64,000 bases of DNA from Aurantiochytrium sp. KH105 (taxonomy: Eukaryota; Sar; Bigyra; Thraustochytrida; Thraustochytriidae), in assembly GCA_003116975.1 (NCBI GenBank), contig BGKB01000004.1, positions 372,001 through 436,000 on the forward strand, read 5' to 3'. The notes beneath the pieces are model-generated. The model was not told where the DNA came from. It saw nothing but the letters and a program-made list of their open reading frames with translations, and did not search any database. This document shows positions 39,006-48,573 of this stretch, piece after piece. The position numbers and the translations under genes were made by a program. Position 1 is the first letter of the stretch, and each line of letters starts with the position of its first letter.

Positions 39006-42000
39006 TCACAGCCCAAAGCGCTTCTTCTTGTTGCGCCGCTTCGCCATGGGCTTCGACCTACCAAACTGAACATCTGCCGCGCCAGAGCCACTCGAAGCAC
39101 TCGAAGCTCTCGCGCTCGCCCCACTCAAAGCATGCGCGCCTGCAGCAGCAGGCCTCGACGAGCTCGAGCCATGGCCAGTGCCGTCCTCGGAATCTGCGCC
39201 GGCAACCATCTTGCCACCAATATCGTGGCGTCCCAGATGCTCGTGACCCTTGATACTAAAGAACATAGGCCCTAGCTCCGCGAGCCAATGCGGGTCGATG
39301 GCCGTCACCGTGCGCATATACTCCTTGCTGGTCAGGACGAGCTCGTGGTACACCACATAATCGGGCGTCTCGCCAATGCCACAGATTGCAGACGATGGAT
39401 GCAAGGCAGCAGAAGCGCCATTGAGAAGATTGACATACTCCGTGATGGACTTGAGACGCGCCGCTTGCACAAAGTACGCCGAGCAAATGGCCTTGCGAAC
39501 AAGGTCCCATGCCGGCGTCCCCGACACAGCCTTGACGCCGTGCGGCGGAGCTGGAACCATCGATTGCAGCTGCTCGCGCACCTCGTGCGCCTTGAGCACT
39601 GCCTTGCGGTGAATAAAATGCTTGGCGCACCACCCTGCGTTGAATCCTTGTCGTTTGCTCAAGTTGTACACGTTGCACAACGTCAAATGGTCAGACTCCG
39701 GCACGAAGAACCGTTCGCGCGCCTGATCTGACTCCTCGGCACGCTCCGCTGGCCTGTAAAACACCTCGGGAACCGAAAGCATCGATACCACCGTGAGCAT
39801 GTCTTCCGCGCATCCGAGCGCCCGAGCCGAAATAAGCATCTTGGCCAGCGGCGGGTCAAGCGGGTACTTGGCCATTTGCGTCCCAAGCGCGGTAAGCTCC
39901 CCCGCCCCATCGAGAGCACCGAGAACCCAAAGTTGATACATGGAATCAACAATGTTTTCCTTGGGTGGAGGATCCATAAAATCGAAACTTAAAAGATCCC
40001 GCACACCAATGGTCTTGAGCAAGAGCACCACGTTGCCCAAATTTGTGCGCTGGATCTCCGGCACCTGTGCCGGGAGCAGCTCATGCACAAATTGGTTCTC
40101 TGTGTACATGCGCCAACAAAAACCTCGCGCCGTGCGGCCAGCGCGGCCGGCCCGCTGGTTCGCGTTCGCCTGCGACACAGGCGTCACACGCAGCGCATCC
40201 ATGCCCACGCGCGGGTTGAACACCTTGAGCTTGCACATGCCCGAGTCGATCACATAGCGAATCCCGTCCACGGTCAATGAGGTCTCGGCAATGTTTGTCG
40301 AGACGATGCACTTGCGCTGACCAGCCTTTGCGCGTTCAAAAATCTTGGCCTGCAGGTCCGCTGGGAGTTGCGAGTACATGGGCAGTAACAAAAGCTCGGG
40401 CACGCCCTCGCCGAGCGATTCAATGCGGTCTGCCAGAAGCTGGCACGTAGCAGTAATATCCTCTTGACCTGTCATAAAAATTAAGATGTCCCCTGGCGGC
40501 GAACTCAAGTGGATCTCGAGCGCCTGCTTCACGGCCGCCTCCACAAAATCAGGCACCACCGACTTGGCAAAGTATGTCTCCACCTCAAAAGTGCGACCAG
40601 GAATGTGAAAGGTCGCGCAGCCACCAAAAAATCGAGAAAACTTGTCAGCGTCCATCGTTGCAGACGTCACGATCAGCTTAAAGTCGAGTCGCCGCTGAAC
40701 GACTCCCTTGAGCACGCCAAAGAGAACGTCCGTGAAAAGTGACCGCTCGTGTGCTTCGTCCATCACTACGCACGAGTACTTGTCCAAGTCTGGCGAGCTC
40801 AAGGTTTCGCGCATGAGCACTCCATCCGTCATGTACTTGATCTCCGTCTCGGGCGACGTGCAGTCCTCGAAACGAATCGCGTAGCCGACGGTCCCGCCCA
40901 GCGGGCACCCTGCCTCCTCGGCGACGCGTTTAGCTACACTCATCGCAGCCACGCGCCGCGGTTGTGTGCAAGCAACCAACAGCCGTGCCCCAGTTGACGA
41001 GCGGGTGTAGCCGTCTTCTCGCAGGTACTGTGTCAGCTGCGTCGTCTTGCCGCTGCCAGTCTCGCCGACCACAACAATTACTTGGTTGCTCCGAATGACG
41101 CGCAAGAGCTCATCGCGGACCTGTCTCACAGGGAGATTTTCGCGAACCTGCTGAATCTTTTCGCGTGCGTCCAACGCTTGATCTGACGTCTGCAACGATT
41201 GCGCCTGTTTGTCTTGCGGCAAAGCGACCGCGCTACTTGTGCCTGGGCCTCTTGCGCCCTCTTGCGAAGCCTCTTGCGCCGGTTTCGAAGGAGCAACCTT
41301 GTCCAGGTCAAAGTCGGCCGCTTCCTCCTGATCCTGGCCATAGTTGGCGACCTGGCCGCCCTGCCCGATTGCTGCGCCCATTTTTGACCCGCCAAGCTCC
41401 CAAAACTTGTGTTTCATGCGTGTGCGCGCAAGTTGCTCGCGAATGCGCTTCACGGCAGGGGAGCCACGGCTCGCAGCCATGGCCATATCCGAGTTTTCGT
41501 CCACCACAACGGCCGCAGTCTCAGCGTGGCCTGCAGCGTCAAGCCTGCGCACCAAATCACCCTTGCGAAGAAAGGCTGGACGCAGATTGCGAACAAGCAC
41601 AACGGTGCGGACATCCGTCTCAGTGTGCGCGTCGACGTCAACGTGGCGACCGCGCTTGACGCCGCTGCGAAACATGAGTTCCTCTTCCCATGCCGATTGC
41701 TGGCGCGCGCGGTCCTCGGCGTGCAGCCTGGATGCCAGCGAGCGTCTCGGTTGCTGCTCGCGCTCCATGCGCGCCTGCCGCGCCGTCCACTTGGCCTCGT
41801 CGCCCAGGAATTCGGGCCCATCTGCGGCATCATAGTAGGAGCGGTCAAAGTCGTCTTCTTCTGCGCCGGCCTCGCGGCCTACAAACTGGCTTCCGGGCTG
41901 CGTGGTGGCGTCGTCGTCGGCGTCCGCGCTCGCGAGCGTCCTCCACAGCGCCTCGAGCCGCTCGCGCGGCTCCTGCGCGAACCCGCGCGCGAACTTGGTG

Positions 42001-42137
42001 GCCTCCTCGCGGAAGGCCTCGGCGCTCTTGCACGAGCGGCCCGCATCGGCCAGCTGCGCGGCCACGCCGCGCCAGTCGCAGCCCGACCCGCCTGCCACGC
42101 GCGCAAACGCCTCTGCCGCCGCGTCCACCGCCGCCAT
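39006..42137 (-). CDS. PRP16: DEAH-box spliceosomal RNA helicase Prp16 (DHX38)
   Basis: A 1043-residue DEAH/RHA helicase that remodels the spliceosome at the second step of splicing. Motif I is GETGSGKTTQ (about residue 360), motif II MDEAHERS (about 460), motif III SATM, followed by STNIAETSLTVDGI (V) and QRAGRAGR (VI), then winged-helix, ratchet and OB-fold regions ending in a basic KKRFGL tail. The N-terminal 300 residues contain the Prp16-specific acidic and Arg-rich stretch (WEEELMFRSGVKRG). I chose the ATG at 42137, which begins MAAVDAAAEAFARVAGG; 117 upstream codons are open but include a GATC-repeat-encoded S-I-D-R run and lack conservation. Presence of this gene agrees with the introns found in eL32 and PEX5. 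Confidence 0.93.
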   Translation of the reverse strand: MAAVDAAAEAFARVAGGSGCDWRGVAAQLADAGRSCKSAEAFREEATKFARGFAQEPRERLEALWRTLASADADDDATTQPGSQFVGREAGAEEDDFDRSYYDAADGPEFLGDEAKWTARQARMEREQQPRRSLASRLHAEDRARQQSAWEEELMFRSGVKRGRHVDVDAHTETDVRTVVLVRNLRPAFLRKGDLVRRLDAAGHAETAAVVVDENSDMAMAASRGSPAVKRIREQLARTRMKHKFWELGGSKMGAAIGQGGQVANYGQDQEEAADFDLDKVAPSKPAQEASQEGARGPGTSSAVALPQDKQAQSLQTSDQALDAREKIQQVRENLPVRQVRDELLRVIRSNQVIVVVGETGSGKTTQLTQYLREDGYTRSSTGARLLVACTQPRRVAAMSVAKRVAEEAGCPLGGTVGYAIRFEDCTSPETEIKYMTDGVLMRETLSSPDLDKYSCVVMDEAHERSLFTDVLFGVLKGVVQRRLDFKLIVTSATMDADKFSRFFGGCATFHIPGRTFEVETYFAKSVVPDFVEAAVKQALEIHLSSPPGDILIFMTGQEDITATCQLLADRIESLGEGVPELLLLPMYSQLPADLQAKIFERAKAGQRKCIVSTNIAETSLTVDGIRYVIDSGMCKLKVFNPRVGMDALRVTPVSQANANQRAGRAGRTARGFCWRMYTENQFVHELLPAQVPEIQRTNLGNVVLLLKTIGVRDLLSFDFMDPPPKENIVDSMYQLWVLGALDGAGELTALGTQMAKYPLDPPLAKMLISARALGCAEDMLTVVSMLSVPEVFYRPAERAEESDQARERFFVPESDHLTLCNVYNLSKRQGFNAGWCAKHFIHRKAVLKAHEVREQLQSMVPAPPHGVKAVSGTPAWDLVRKAICSAYFVQAARLKSITEYVNLLNGASAALHPSSAICGIGETPDYVVYHELVLTSKEYMRTVTAIDPHWLAELGPMFFSIKGHEHLGRHDIGGKMVAGADSEDGTGHGSSSSRPAAAGAHALSGASARASSASSGSGAADVQFGRSKPMAKRRNKKKRFGL

Positions 42138-42728
42138 CGCGCCGCGCGCGCGGGCCCGACTCGGCTCTGCTCCGCGATCAACCGGGCGATCGATCGATCG
42201 ATCGATCGATCGATCGACGATTGAAGCATCGATCGATCTCGGAGCTGCGCAACCCTTTTTACTGCCACACGTTGCTAGCTTGACGGCAAGTGCGCTCGTG
42301 TGGGCCACGTTGGGACGCGCTCCGTGCGAGCGCGACGCACGGAGAGAAAGAGGTGCACGCGCACACAAAGGCGACTCGGAGCAAACTCTTCGGGACAATT
42401 TTTTTTGGGGGGGGGGACCCAGGGACGGCGAGAGGGAAAAGAGATGGTGGTTCGGCTGGTGGCTGCTTGCAAGGTGAAGATGGAACAAGGCGCTATTTGG
42501 CCGCGCCTGACGGACGACTTCTGCGCATCATCATCATCATCATCATCATCTTCGTTTTCTTCTTCCTTGCGGAAACGCAATGAGTTGGCGAATGGAGGTA
42601 TAAAATCATGATGTTTCTTGGTCAGGAGTGTGGTCTATACGATTCTCATCGAAGGCGCGAGTTTTTGCGCAGGAGTTAGTGAGGGAAGCCGCTTGTGTAT
42701 CGTGAAAAGCAAAAGCGTGTGCTCGTCG
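42138..42728. other. Intergenic region with GATC, T/G and ATC repeats
   Basis: 5' flank of Prp16 and 3' flank of the microprotein gene. It carries a GATC array (42187-42218), a homopolymer junction of 8 T then 10 G (42399-42416) and an (ATC)n run (42526-42550). No other gene is seen. Confidence 0.6.
42187..42218. repeat. (GATC)n tetranucleotide repeat
   Basis: About eight copies of the self-complementary unit GATC, just upstream of the Prp16 start, followed by a shorter second run. A similar shorter array is at 33308-33324. Confidence 0.93.
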
Positions 42729-42848
42729 TCACTTCTTGCAGGTGCAAAGTTTGTCCTGGGGCACGCCGCGAAGGGCGCTCTCGACGTGGTTGCCGCAGCC
42801 GCCCCACGTGGTCTTGCCGCACTTGCTGCACTTCACTTGAAAACACAT
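42729..42848 (-). CDS. 39-residue cysteine-rich zinc-motif microprotein
   Basis: A complete short gene of 39 codons, starting ATG TGT TTT at 42848 and ending TGA at 42729-42731. The product carries CxxCGKTTWGGCGNH, a VP-containing linker, and a CTC tail, that is, five or six cysteines plus a histidine able to bind one zinc. From memory, small proteins with this same CxxCGK-TW-GCG-H...VP...C pattern occur in bacteria and fungi; their function is not known to me. Codons are C/G-ending, as in neighbouring genes, and the frame begins and stops exactly at the conserved edges. It lies between Prp16 and the ANK-SAM-TIR gene, all on the minus strand. Very short genes of this type are easily missed. 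Confidence 0.8.
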   Translation of the reverse strand: MCFQVKCSKCGKTTWGGCGNHVESALRGVPQDKLCTCKK

Positions 42849-42920
42849 TGTTTCTGGTCTCTTGTCTTGACTTGGCGAGTGGGCGAATGGACTCGTGCGC
42901 CTTGAAGCTTGTCTGCTTGA

Positions 42921-43007
<87 letters not shown>
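42921..43007. repeat. (CTTG)n tetranucleotide microsatellite
   Basis: About 21 units, uninterrupted, about 75 bp upstream of the microprotein start. It is the reverse complement of the GCAA array at 6465-6538. Confidence 0.95.
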
Positions 43008-43008
<1 letters not shown>

Positions 43009-43337
43009 TTGCTTTGATCGAAGGGGGAGGGAGTTCAGGGTCTGCCGGACTTGCACCAAATCTTGACGCTCGATCCGCTACGGAACTTGCCAACGGTGTT
43101 TTTCCTTGCTTCGATCGTCCGAAGAATCAGGCGGCCAAACAGACCTTTCCATGTGTGTGCGGCTAAACACCGCGTTCAATTGCCGAGGGTGCTTGTGGAG
43201 AAAACATTACGTCGGACGAATCGCAAACCGTCCCGAACAAGATGGCTGGCTTGCCAGCGATCTGGCAATTGGTAGTATACCCCGTCGGTTTTAGCTCAGA
43301 GACGTTGCAGCTACGACACACAACTACAAGACTCAAG

Positions 43338-43414
43338 CTGGCGCGTTGGCTCGCTGGCGCGTTGGCTCGCTGGCGCGTTGGCTCGCTGGCGCGTTGGCTC
43401 GCTGGCGCGCTGGC
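43338..43414. repeat. 16-bp minisatellite
   Basis: Between four and five tandem copies of CTGGCGCGTTGGCTCG. Confidence 0.92.
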
Positions 43415-43549
43415 TGGGACATGTCGCGTATTGGCGCGCACTGACTGACAAATAAAGTCGTACTTGGCAAGAGTCAACATTAGGTCGTACTAACAAGAGT
43501 CGACATTAGCTTTGTATAAACTTAAAAATTTCGGGCTTGCGAGTCAGAA

Positions 43550-45958
43550 TCATGACTCCAAACTTTCGATGAGGCAATTGAAATTTCTTTCGCGCGCCGA
43601 GGATGTGGAAAAGTCGATCACATTCTCCTGCAAAAGCCACCCTTGCAGAGCCCCCTTCCATGAGGCTGAGTCCAGCATATCCGCGTCCAGAACCACGGGA
43701 ATGATTCGCTTGGGGCCAAAGGTATGACAAGCGACGGTAAAGGCTTGCTTGCAATAATCCGCGCGCCGCTTGTTGACCTCCTTCATGAATCGTCGAGTGA
43801 CAAAGACCACCGCTTTTTGTGAACGCGCCGCGCCATTTACAAGCTGATATGAAGCATTGTCAATCAGACGTTCCTCGTCAAACCATGTAAGCTTTCCTGC
43901 CTGCACGAGCTTTGTATTGACCTCGCTCACGGAGTCATGATCAGTGTTGTCGACGCCCCAGTAGTGCACGACAAATGCGTCGAATTCGGCTCGACTTGGA
44001 GGAGAGTCGTAACCCTCGTAAAGTCGTCGAGGATTGCTTGCACGATTCAAGGATCGCCGTTCGAGCGCAGACTGAGGAGCCTGGAGCTCATTGAGAACTT
44101 TATCGAGTTCAGTTTGCCACTCCGCGTACGAGGTGATACCCAACTGAAGCAGGTCCCCTTCGCTAAGGAGGAAGCACTTTGCTAACGTTCGAATGTCTTC
44201 GTCGTAAAAGCGGGTCACGAGCTCCCGAGACAGCCGCATTTTGCGTAGCAGGAACCTTGCAACGCTAGTCTTGTGAAGAAAATCAAAATACGCCAGAATA
44301 TCGTCGCGGCCGTGGTTTCTGGCGATATCAATAGCGTTATCGCCTTTTTCGTCCCTCAACATGGCATCGGAGCCCAATGTCCACAACAGTTTCACACACT
44401 GCAGGGTGTTCTCCTGGTGGACAGACCGGGTAACATTCACACCATTGCGACCGCGCGTGTTTATTTGTCTCCATTGGCGAAAATCGTCATCTTCGTCCAT
44501 AGCCTCCCACGGTTCATCATCACCGTCCGCCAACGAGCAAGCGAGCATGAGCGCCGTTGAGCCATGCTGGTTTTGCGCATTAAGTAAAGCAGTGCCAAAT
44601 TGAAGTTGAAACCGAGTAAGGTTGATTTGGCCGAACAAACACGAGAACATCAAGGCCGTATTGCCATCCCGACCCTGCAAGTCCACATTCGCCCCAGACT
44701 CGAGCAACAGACCAGCGATCTCATCTTCGCCAAGCCGGCAGGCCAGCATGAGAGCTGTGTAGCCTTCGACCGCCTTCGTCTCATCATCATCTCCCCCCAC
44801 CTGCACGTCCATGTTGGCGCCATACTGCAAGAGTAGCTGTACGATTTCGAGCTGGCCAGCCGCGCATGCTAGCATAAGTGCGTTCAGCCCCTTTGGATGT
44901 TTGCTTGGGTTAATGACGGGACCTCGGTCAAGAAGGACTTGCACAATCGTAGGATCTCCGTGAATGCCGCACGCAATCTCAAGTGCAGATTTACCCTCGC
45001 TATCCCGCAACTTCAAGCTTGCGCCGTGGTCGAGAAGACACTCGATGACTGCAGCATCGTGCCCATTGCTATCGCTGCCAGTGGCTGCAGACACAGTCTT
45101 TAAATGCCGCGACTTTAGATTCTGGCACGCATACATTAGAGCAGTGGTACCTGTCTCGCTCTGCAGATCCACATTAGCACCGGATTCTAGAAAAAGGATG
45201 ATCAAGTCCAACATCCCACTCGCAGATGCAAGCATGAGTGGAGTGATGTCATCATCTCCCCAGACATCTAGATCTGCACCACGTTCGACGAGGAGCTGAG
45301 TTAGTTCTAGCTTGTTCTCCTCCATGCACATAAAAAGAAAAGCAGTGGCATCATTTCGTGGCCTTGCACCATTCTCAAGAAGAATCTGAGCGCAGCGATA
45401 TGCTTGAATGGTACTCGCACAGGCGAGAGCTGTTTCGCCGCTGTATTCACTTTCATAATTAACGTCAGCACCTCGTTTGAGAAGCGCTTCGACGAGAATG
45501 GGCCGTCGTTTCAAGCATGCGTAGTAGAGAGCCGTATTTCCCCAAGAATCACTGAGGTTCACATCGGCTCCGAATTCAGTGAGGTAGCTCGCAATTGATG
45601 CATTTCTGGATCCATCGCGAATCGAGAGCATCAATATTGTCATCATGTTCATCGCTGGCGACTGGGCGTTGAGATCAAAGGGCGCTGTCTGCATCTTTAG
45701 CATGAAAGCCTCTAGATCGTCAGCTGCAATGATTTCGAGCATCTCTGGGTCAATTTCGCCGTTGCTCGCGTCGTTTTCTTTCGCGTCATTTTCGTTCGCG
45801 TCGTTTTCGTTCGCGTCGTCCTGGTTCGAGTCGTTCTCGTTCAAGTCATCTTCGCCTGGGTATTCTTTGCTTAGGTATTCTTCGCTTTGCTCTCCCCTGC
45901 GATAGTTATACTTCGACCACGCAGATCTCCCTTCCCGGGCTTGCCTTCTTCTCCGCAT
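43550..45958 (-). CDS. Ankyrin repeat - SAM - TIR domain protein
   Basis: An 802-residue protein. The head is acidic with N-E-N-D-A-type repeats (about 30-70). About eleven ankyrin repeats fill residues 100-590 (for example GNTALYYACLKRRPILVEAL, GYTALMLACRLGEDEIAGLL). A SAM-like domain follows (about 595-650; VARFLLRKMRLSRELVTRFY, LSEGDLLQLGIT). The C-terminus (658-802) is a TIR domain: FDAFVVHYWG, LTWFDEERL, AVVFVTRRFM, RIIPVVLD. In NADase TIRs such as SARM1 and plant TIRs a glutamate follows the WC-type motif; here the aligned motif is YCKQA with Ala739, so NAD cleavage is doubtful and a scaffold or signalling role is likelier. The start is the first ATG of the frame; a separate 153-codon acidic frame overlaps and precedes it (45906-46367). 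Confidence 0.87.
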   Translation of the reverse strand: MRRRRQAREGRSAWSKYNYRRGEQSEEYLSKEYPGEDDLNENDSNQDDANENDANENDAKENDASNGEIDPEMLEIIAADDLEAFMLKMQTAPFDLNAQSPAMNMMTILMLSIRDGSRNASIASYLTEFGADVNLSDSWGNTALYYACLKRRPILVEALLKRGADVNYESEYSGETALACASTIQAYRCAQILLENGARPRNDATAFLFMCMEENKLELTQLLVERGADLDVWGDDDITPLMLASASGMLDLIILFLESGANVDLQSETGTTALMYACQNLKSRHLKTVSAATGSDSNGHDAAVIECLLDHGASLKLRDSEGKSALEIACGIHGDPTIVQVLLDRGPVINPSKHPKGLNALMLACAAGQLEIVQLLLQYGANMDVQVGGDDDETKAVEGYTALMLACRLGEDEIAGLLLESGANVDLQGRDGNTALMFSCLFGQINLTRFQLQFGTALLNAQNQHGSTALMLACSLADGDDEPWEAMDEDDDFRQWRQINTRGRNGVNVTRSVHQENTLQCVKLLWTLGSDAMLRDEKGDNAIDIARNHGRDDILAYFDFLHKTSVARFLLRKMRLSRELVTRFYDEDIRTLAKCFLLSEGDLLQLGITSYAEWQTELDKVLNELQAPQSALERRSLNRASNPRRLYEGYDSPPSRAEFDAFVVHYWGVDNTDHDSVSEVNTKLVQAGKLTWFDEERLIDNASYQLVNGAARSQKAVVFVTRRFMKEVNKRRADYCKQAFTVACHTFGPKRIIPVVLDADMLDSASWKGALQGWLLQENVIDFSTSSARERNFNCLIESLES

Positions 45959-46695
45959 CGTAATCTCGTGCGAGAGCGTCTATTCTCTTGTCCTTTTCTT
46001 CGAGTTCCCCTTCTTCGAGTCCTGCTCGTTTAAGACCTGTTCGTACGAGTCTTTCTCGTTCGCTTTCTCCTGGCCAAGCGTTTTCCTCTCTTTTCCTCGG
46101 TACGATACGTACGTAAACGCGTTCGTTCTCCTTCTCTTTCCCCTCCTCCTCGTCCTCGTCTCCGCCGCCGCTGCCGTCTCTAAAGACGACGAAGAAGAAG
46201 TAGCAGTAGTAGAAGCAGGTAGGATCGAGCAATCCTTCGGACAACTTCTCCTTCCCCGCCGCCTCCTCCTCCTCCTCCTCGTCCTCGTCCTCGTCCTCCT
46301 CGTTGGGGTTCTCCCCGTCCGCGCGTGCAGAAATACGTCGCTCTCCCAACTCGAGCCGGAGGGGCAAACTCCGGCCGTCCGGGCCCGCTCTCGCGAAGAC
46401 GTGGGGTCAAATGGCGCGGGAGCGGTTGCGAAAAGTTCCGCCGCAGCCAGCTGGCGCGGGGCGGCGGGGGCGGCATATCCGCAACCAGTGGCGCTGCACT
46501 GCGCGCCTCAGATCGGGCGAGCGGCCTCCAGACAGGAGAGGGCGGCGGAGCAGACTTTCTCCGCGCGGCGGGCAGCGGCGAGCGAGCGAGCGCGGCGCGA
46601 CCGGGTCGCAGCCCTTGCACCCCTCCTCCGGCGCGCCCCCATCCCGCGCCCCCCCCCGCGGCGCGAGCAGGGAAGGAAAGGAGAAGAAGAAGAAG
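45959..46695. other. Divergent intergenic region between ANK-SAM-TIR and NDUFV1 genes
   Basis: About 740 bp with both promoters. The part near the ANK gene is rich in TCTTCC/GTCCTC repeats that give a 153-codon Glu/Asp-rich frame on the minus strand; the part near NDUFV1 is extremely GC-rich. No separate gene is firmly supported. Confidence 0.5.
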
Positions 46696-48216
46696 ATGAT
46701 GATGCGGCAGGCGACCACGCGCGCGGCGCGCTCGGCGCGCGCGTACGCGGCGGCGGGCGAGCGCGTGCGCGCCTTCTCGGGCGAGGCCGAGGAGGTCCCG
46801 CTCACCCGCACCTACGGCGGTCTCGCGGACCAGGACCGCATCTTTCAGAACCTGTACGGCGAGCAGGACTGGGCACTCAGAGATGCCCAGAAGCGCGGCG
46901 ACTGGTACCAGACCAAGGAGCTCATGTGGATGGGCCCCGACTGGATCGTCCAGGAGATCAAGGACAGTGGTCTCCGCGGACGCGGTGGCGCTGGTTTCCC
47001 CAGTGGTCTTAAGTGGAGCTTCATGCCCAAGCAGACCGATGGCCGACCCAACTTTCTCCTCATCAACGCCGATGAGTCCGAGCCCGGTACCTGCAAGGAT
47101 CGCGAGATCATGCGCAAGGAGCCGCACAAGCTCATCGAGGGCTGCCTCATTGCGGGTTTCGCGATGCGCGCTCGCGCCGCCTACATTTACATTCGCGGTG
47201 AATTCTTCAACGAGGCCATCACCCTCGACAAGGCCATCCACGAGGCGTACGAGAACGGCCTTCTGGGCAAGAACGCCGCCGGCAGCGGGTACGATTTTGA
47301 TGTCTACCTGCACCGTGGCGCGGGTGCCTACATTTGCGGTGAGGAGACCGCGACCATCGAGTCTCTCGAGGGCCGCCAGGGCAAGCCCCGCCTCAAGCCC
47401 CCTTTCCCCGCCGACACCGGCCTCTGGGGTTGCCCGACGACTGTAACAAACGTGGAGACGATCGCGGTGAGCCCAACGATCCTGCGCCGCGGCGCGTCCT
47501 GGTTCAACGGCCTCGGACGCAAGGGCAACGCCGGCACCAAGCTCTTCATCGTCTCCGGCCACGTGAACAACCCCATTTGCGTCGAGGAGGAGATGAGCAT
47601 CCCCTTCAAGGACCTCATTGACCGGCATTGCGGCGGCGTGCGCGGCGGCTGGGACAACTTCCAGGCGGTCATTCCTGGCGGCTCTTCTGTCCCGCTTCTT
47701 ACCAAGAAGCTTGTCGACGACGCTGGTGACCTCTACATGGACTTTGATGGTCTCAAGGCCGCAGGCTCTGGTCTCGGTACTGCTGCCGTCACCGTCTTCG
47801 ATAAGAGCTTTGATATGGTGGCTGGCATCCGCCGCCTGGCGCACTTTTACGCTCACGAGTCCTGCGGCCAGTGCACCCCCTGCCGCGAGGGCACCACCTG
47901 GATGGAGGACGTGCTCAAGCGGATGGAGAACGGTAACGCCGACGCCCGTGAGGTTCCCATGCTTGAGGAGATCTCGCGCCAGATTGAGGGCCACACCATT
48001 TGCGCTCTTGGCGACGCTGCGGCCTGGCCTGTGCAGGGTCTCATCAAGAACTACTATGAGCACCTTCAGGAGCGCGCCGAGGCCGGTCCTGAGAACGCCC
48101 AGCGGATCCAGCAGAGCTCTTACCAAAAGGCTTGGATCGGCGCCCCCATTAACAACAGCGAGTGGATCGAGAAGCACGGCGAGGGCACCACCTACAAGGC
48201 CAAGGCCTCTGCTTAG
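46696..48216 (+). CDS. NDUFV1: NADH:ubiquinone oxidoreductase 51-kDa flavoprotein (complex I, NDUFV1/NuoF)
   Basis: The NADH-oxidising subunit of mitochondrial complex I, carrying FMN and cluster N3. From ATG 46696 it has 506 residues. The head [17 protein letters not shown] is a typical matrix-targeting presequence. The FMN/NADH site is shown by [22 protein letters not shown] and [17 protein letters not shown]. The cluster ligands are [11 protein letters not shown] (about residues 389-395) and the Cys of TICALGD (about 434). Length and spacing fit the family exactly. Codon bias to C/G-ending codons is very strong, as in severin, indicating high expression. Three ATGs in a row begin the frame; any could serve. 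A 700-codon antisense frame through the gene is an artefact of this bias. Confidence 0.97.
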   Translation: MMMRQATTRAARSARAYAAAGERVRAFSGEAEEVPLTRTYGGLADQDRIFQNLYGEQDWALRDAQKRGDWYQTKELMWMGPDWIVQEIKDSGLRGRGGAGFPSGLKWSFMPKQTDGRPNFLLINADESEPGTCKDREIMRKEPHKLIEGCLIAGFAMRARAAYIYIRGEFFNEAITLDKAIHEAYENGLLGKNAAGSGYDFDVYLHRGAGAYICGEETATIESLEGRQGKPRLKPPFPADTGLWGCPTTVTNVETIAVSPTILRRGASWFNGLGRKGNAGTKLFIVSGHVNNPICVEEEMSIPFKDLIDRHCGGVRGGWDNFQAVIPGGSSVPLLTKKLVDDAGDLYMDFDGLKAAGSGLGTAAVTVFDKSFDMVAGIRRLAHFYAHESCGQCTPCREGTTWMEDVLKRMENGNADAREVPMLEEISRQIEGHTICALGDAAAWPVQGLIKNYYEHLQERAEAGPENAQRIQQSSYQKAWIGAPINNSEWIEKHGEGTTYKAKASA

Positions 48217-48573
48217 GTTCGTGTCCCCAGTCATTGCATCCCTCTGCTTTGAATTACTGAGTTTAGCAAACCAAAGAAACAAGCTGCAGTCATGTGCATT
48301 CTTGAATTGTTCTGCCCGTAACGCCTTCTCCCTCTCTCTCTCTGTCGCTCTTCTCTTGTCCGCTTTATGCTTTTGGTTTTACCTGCTGGTTCACGGATTT
48401 CCGACCGTGTGGGGAGGGCTAGCCTACAGTCGGCGGTAAACACCAACAGTCGGCGAAACAAATTGAATAAGAAATAATTTTATTATGTTTCATGCACCTG
48501 CACGGGGCGACCTCACAGCTCTCTACCTACATGTTCAAGCTCGTTTCCTTCGGTTTTTTTTTGTTTTCTTTTC
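48217..48573. other. Convergent 3' flanks
   Basis: Sequence between the stops of NDUFV1 (+) and the EGF/propeller gene (-). AT-rich stretches near 48460-48490 fit poly(A) signals. No gene is seen. Confidence 0.55.

Larger units (their letters stand above)
42849..43549. other. Intergenic region with CTTG microsatellite and a 16-bp minisatellite
   Basis: 5' flank of the microprotein gene and 3' flank of the ANK-SAM-TIR gene. A CTTG array (42921-43007) and a minisatellite (43338-43414) fill much of it. No additional gene is supported. Confidence 0.55.

Noticed and set aside
46180-48282. 700-codon minus-strand open frame
   Set aside because: Exactly antisense to NDUFV1, whose identity is certain; the frame results from strong codon bias.
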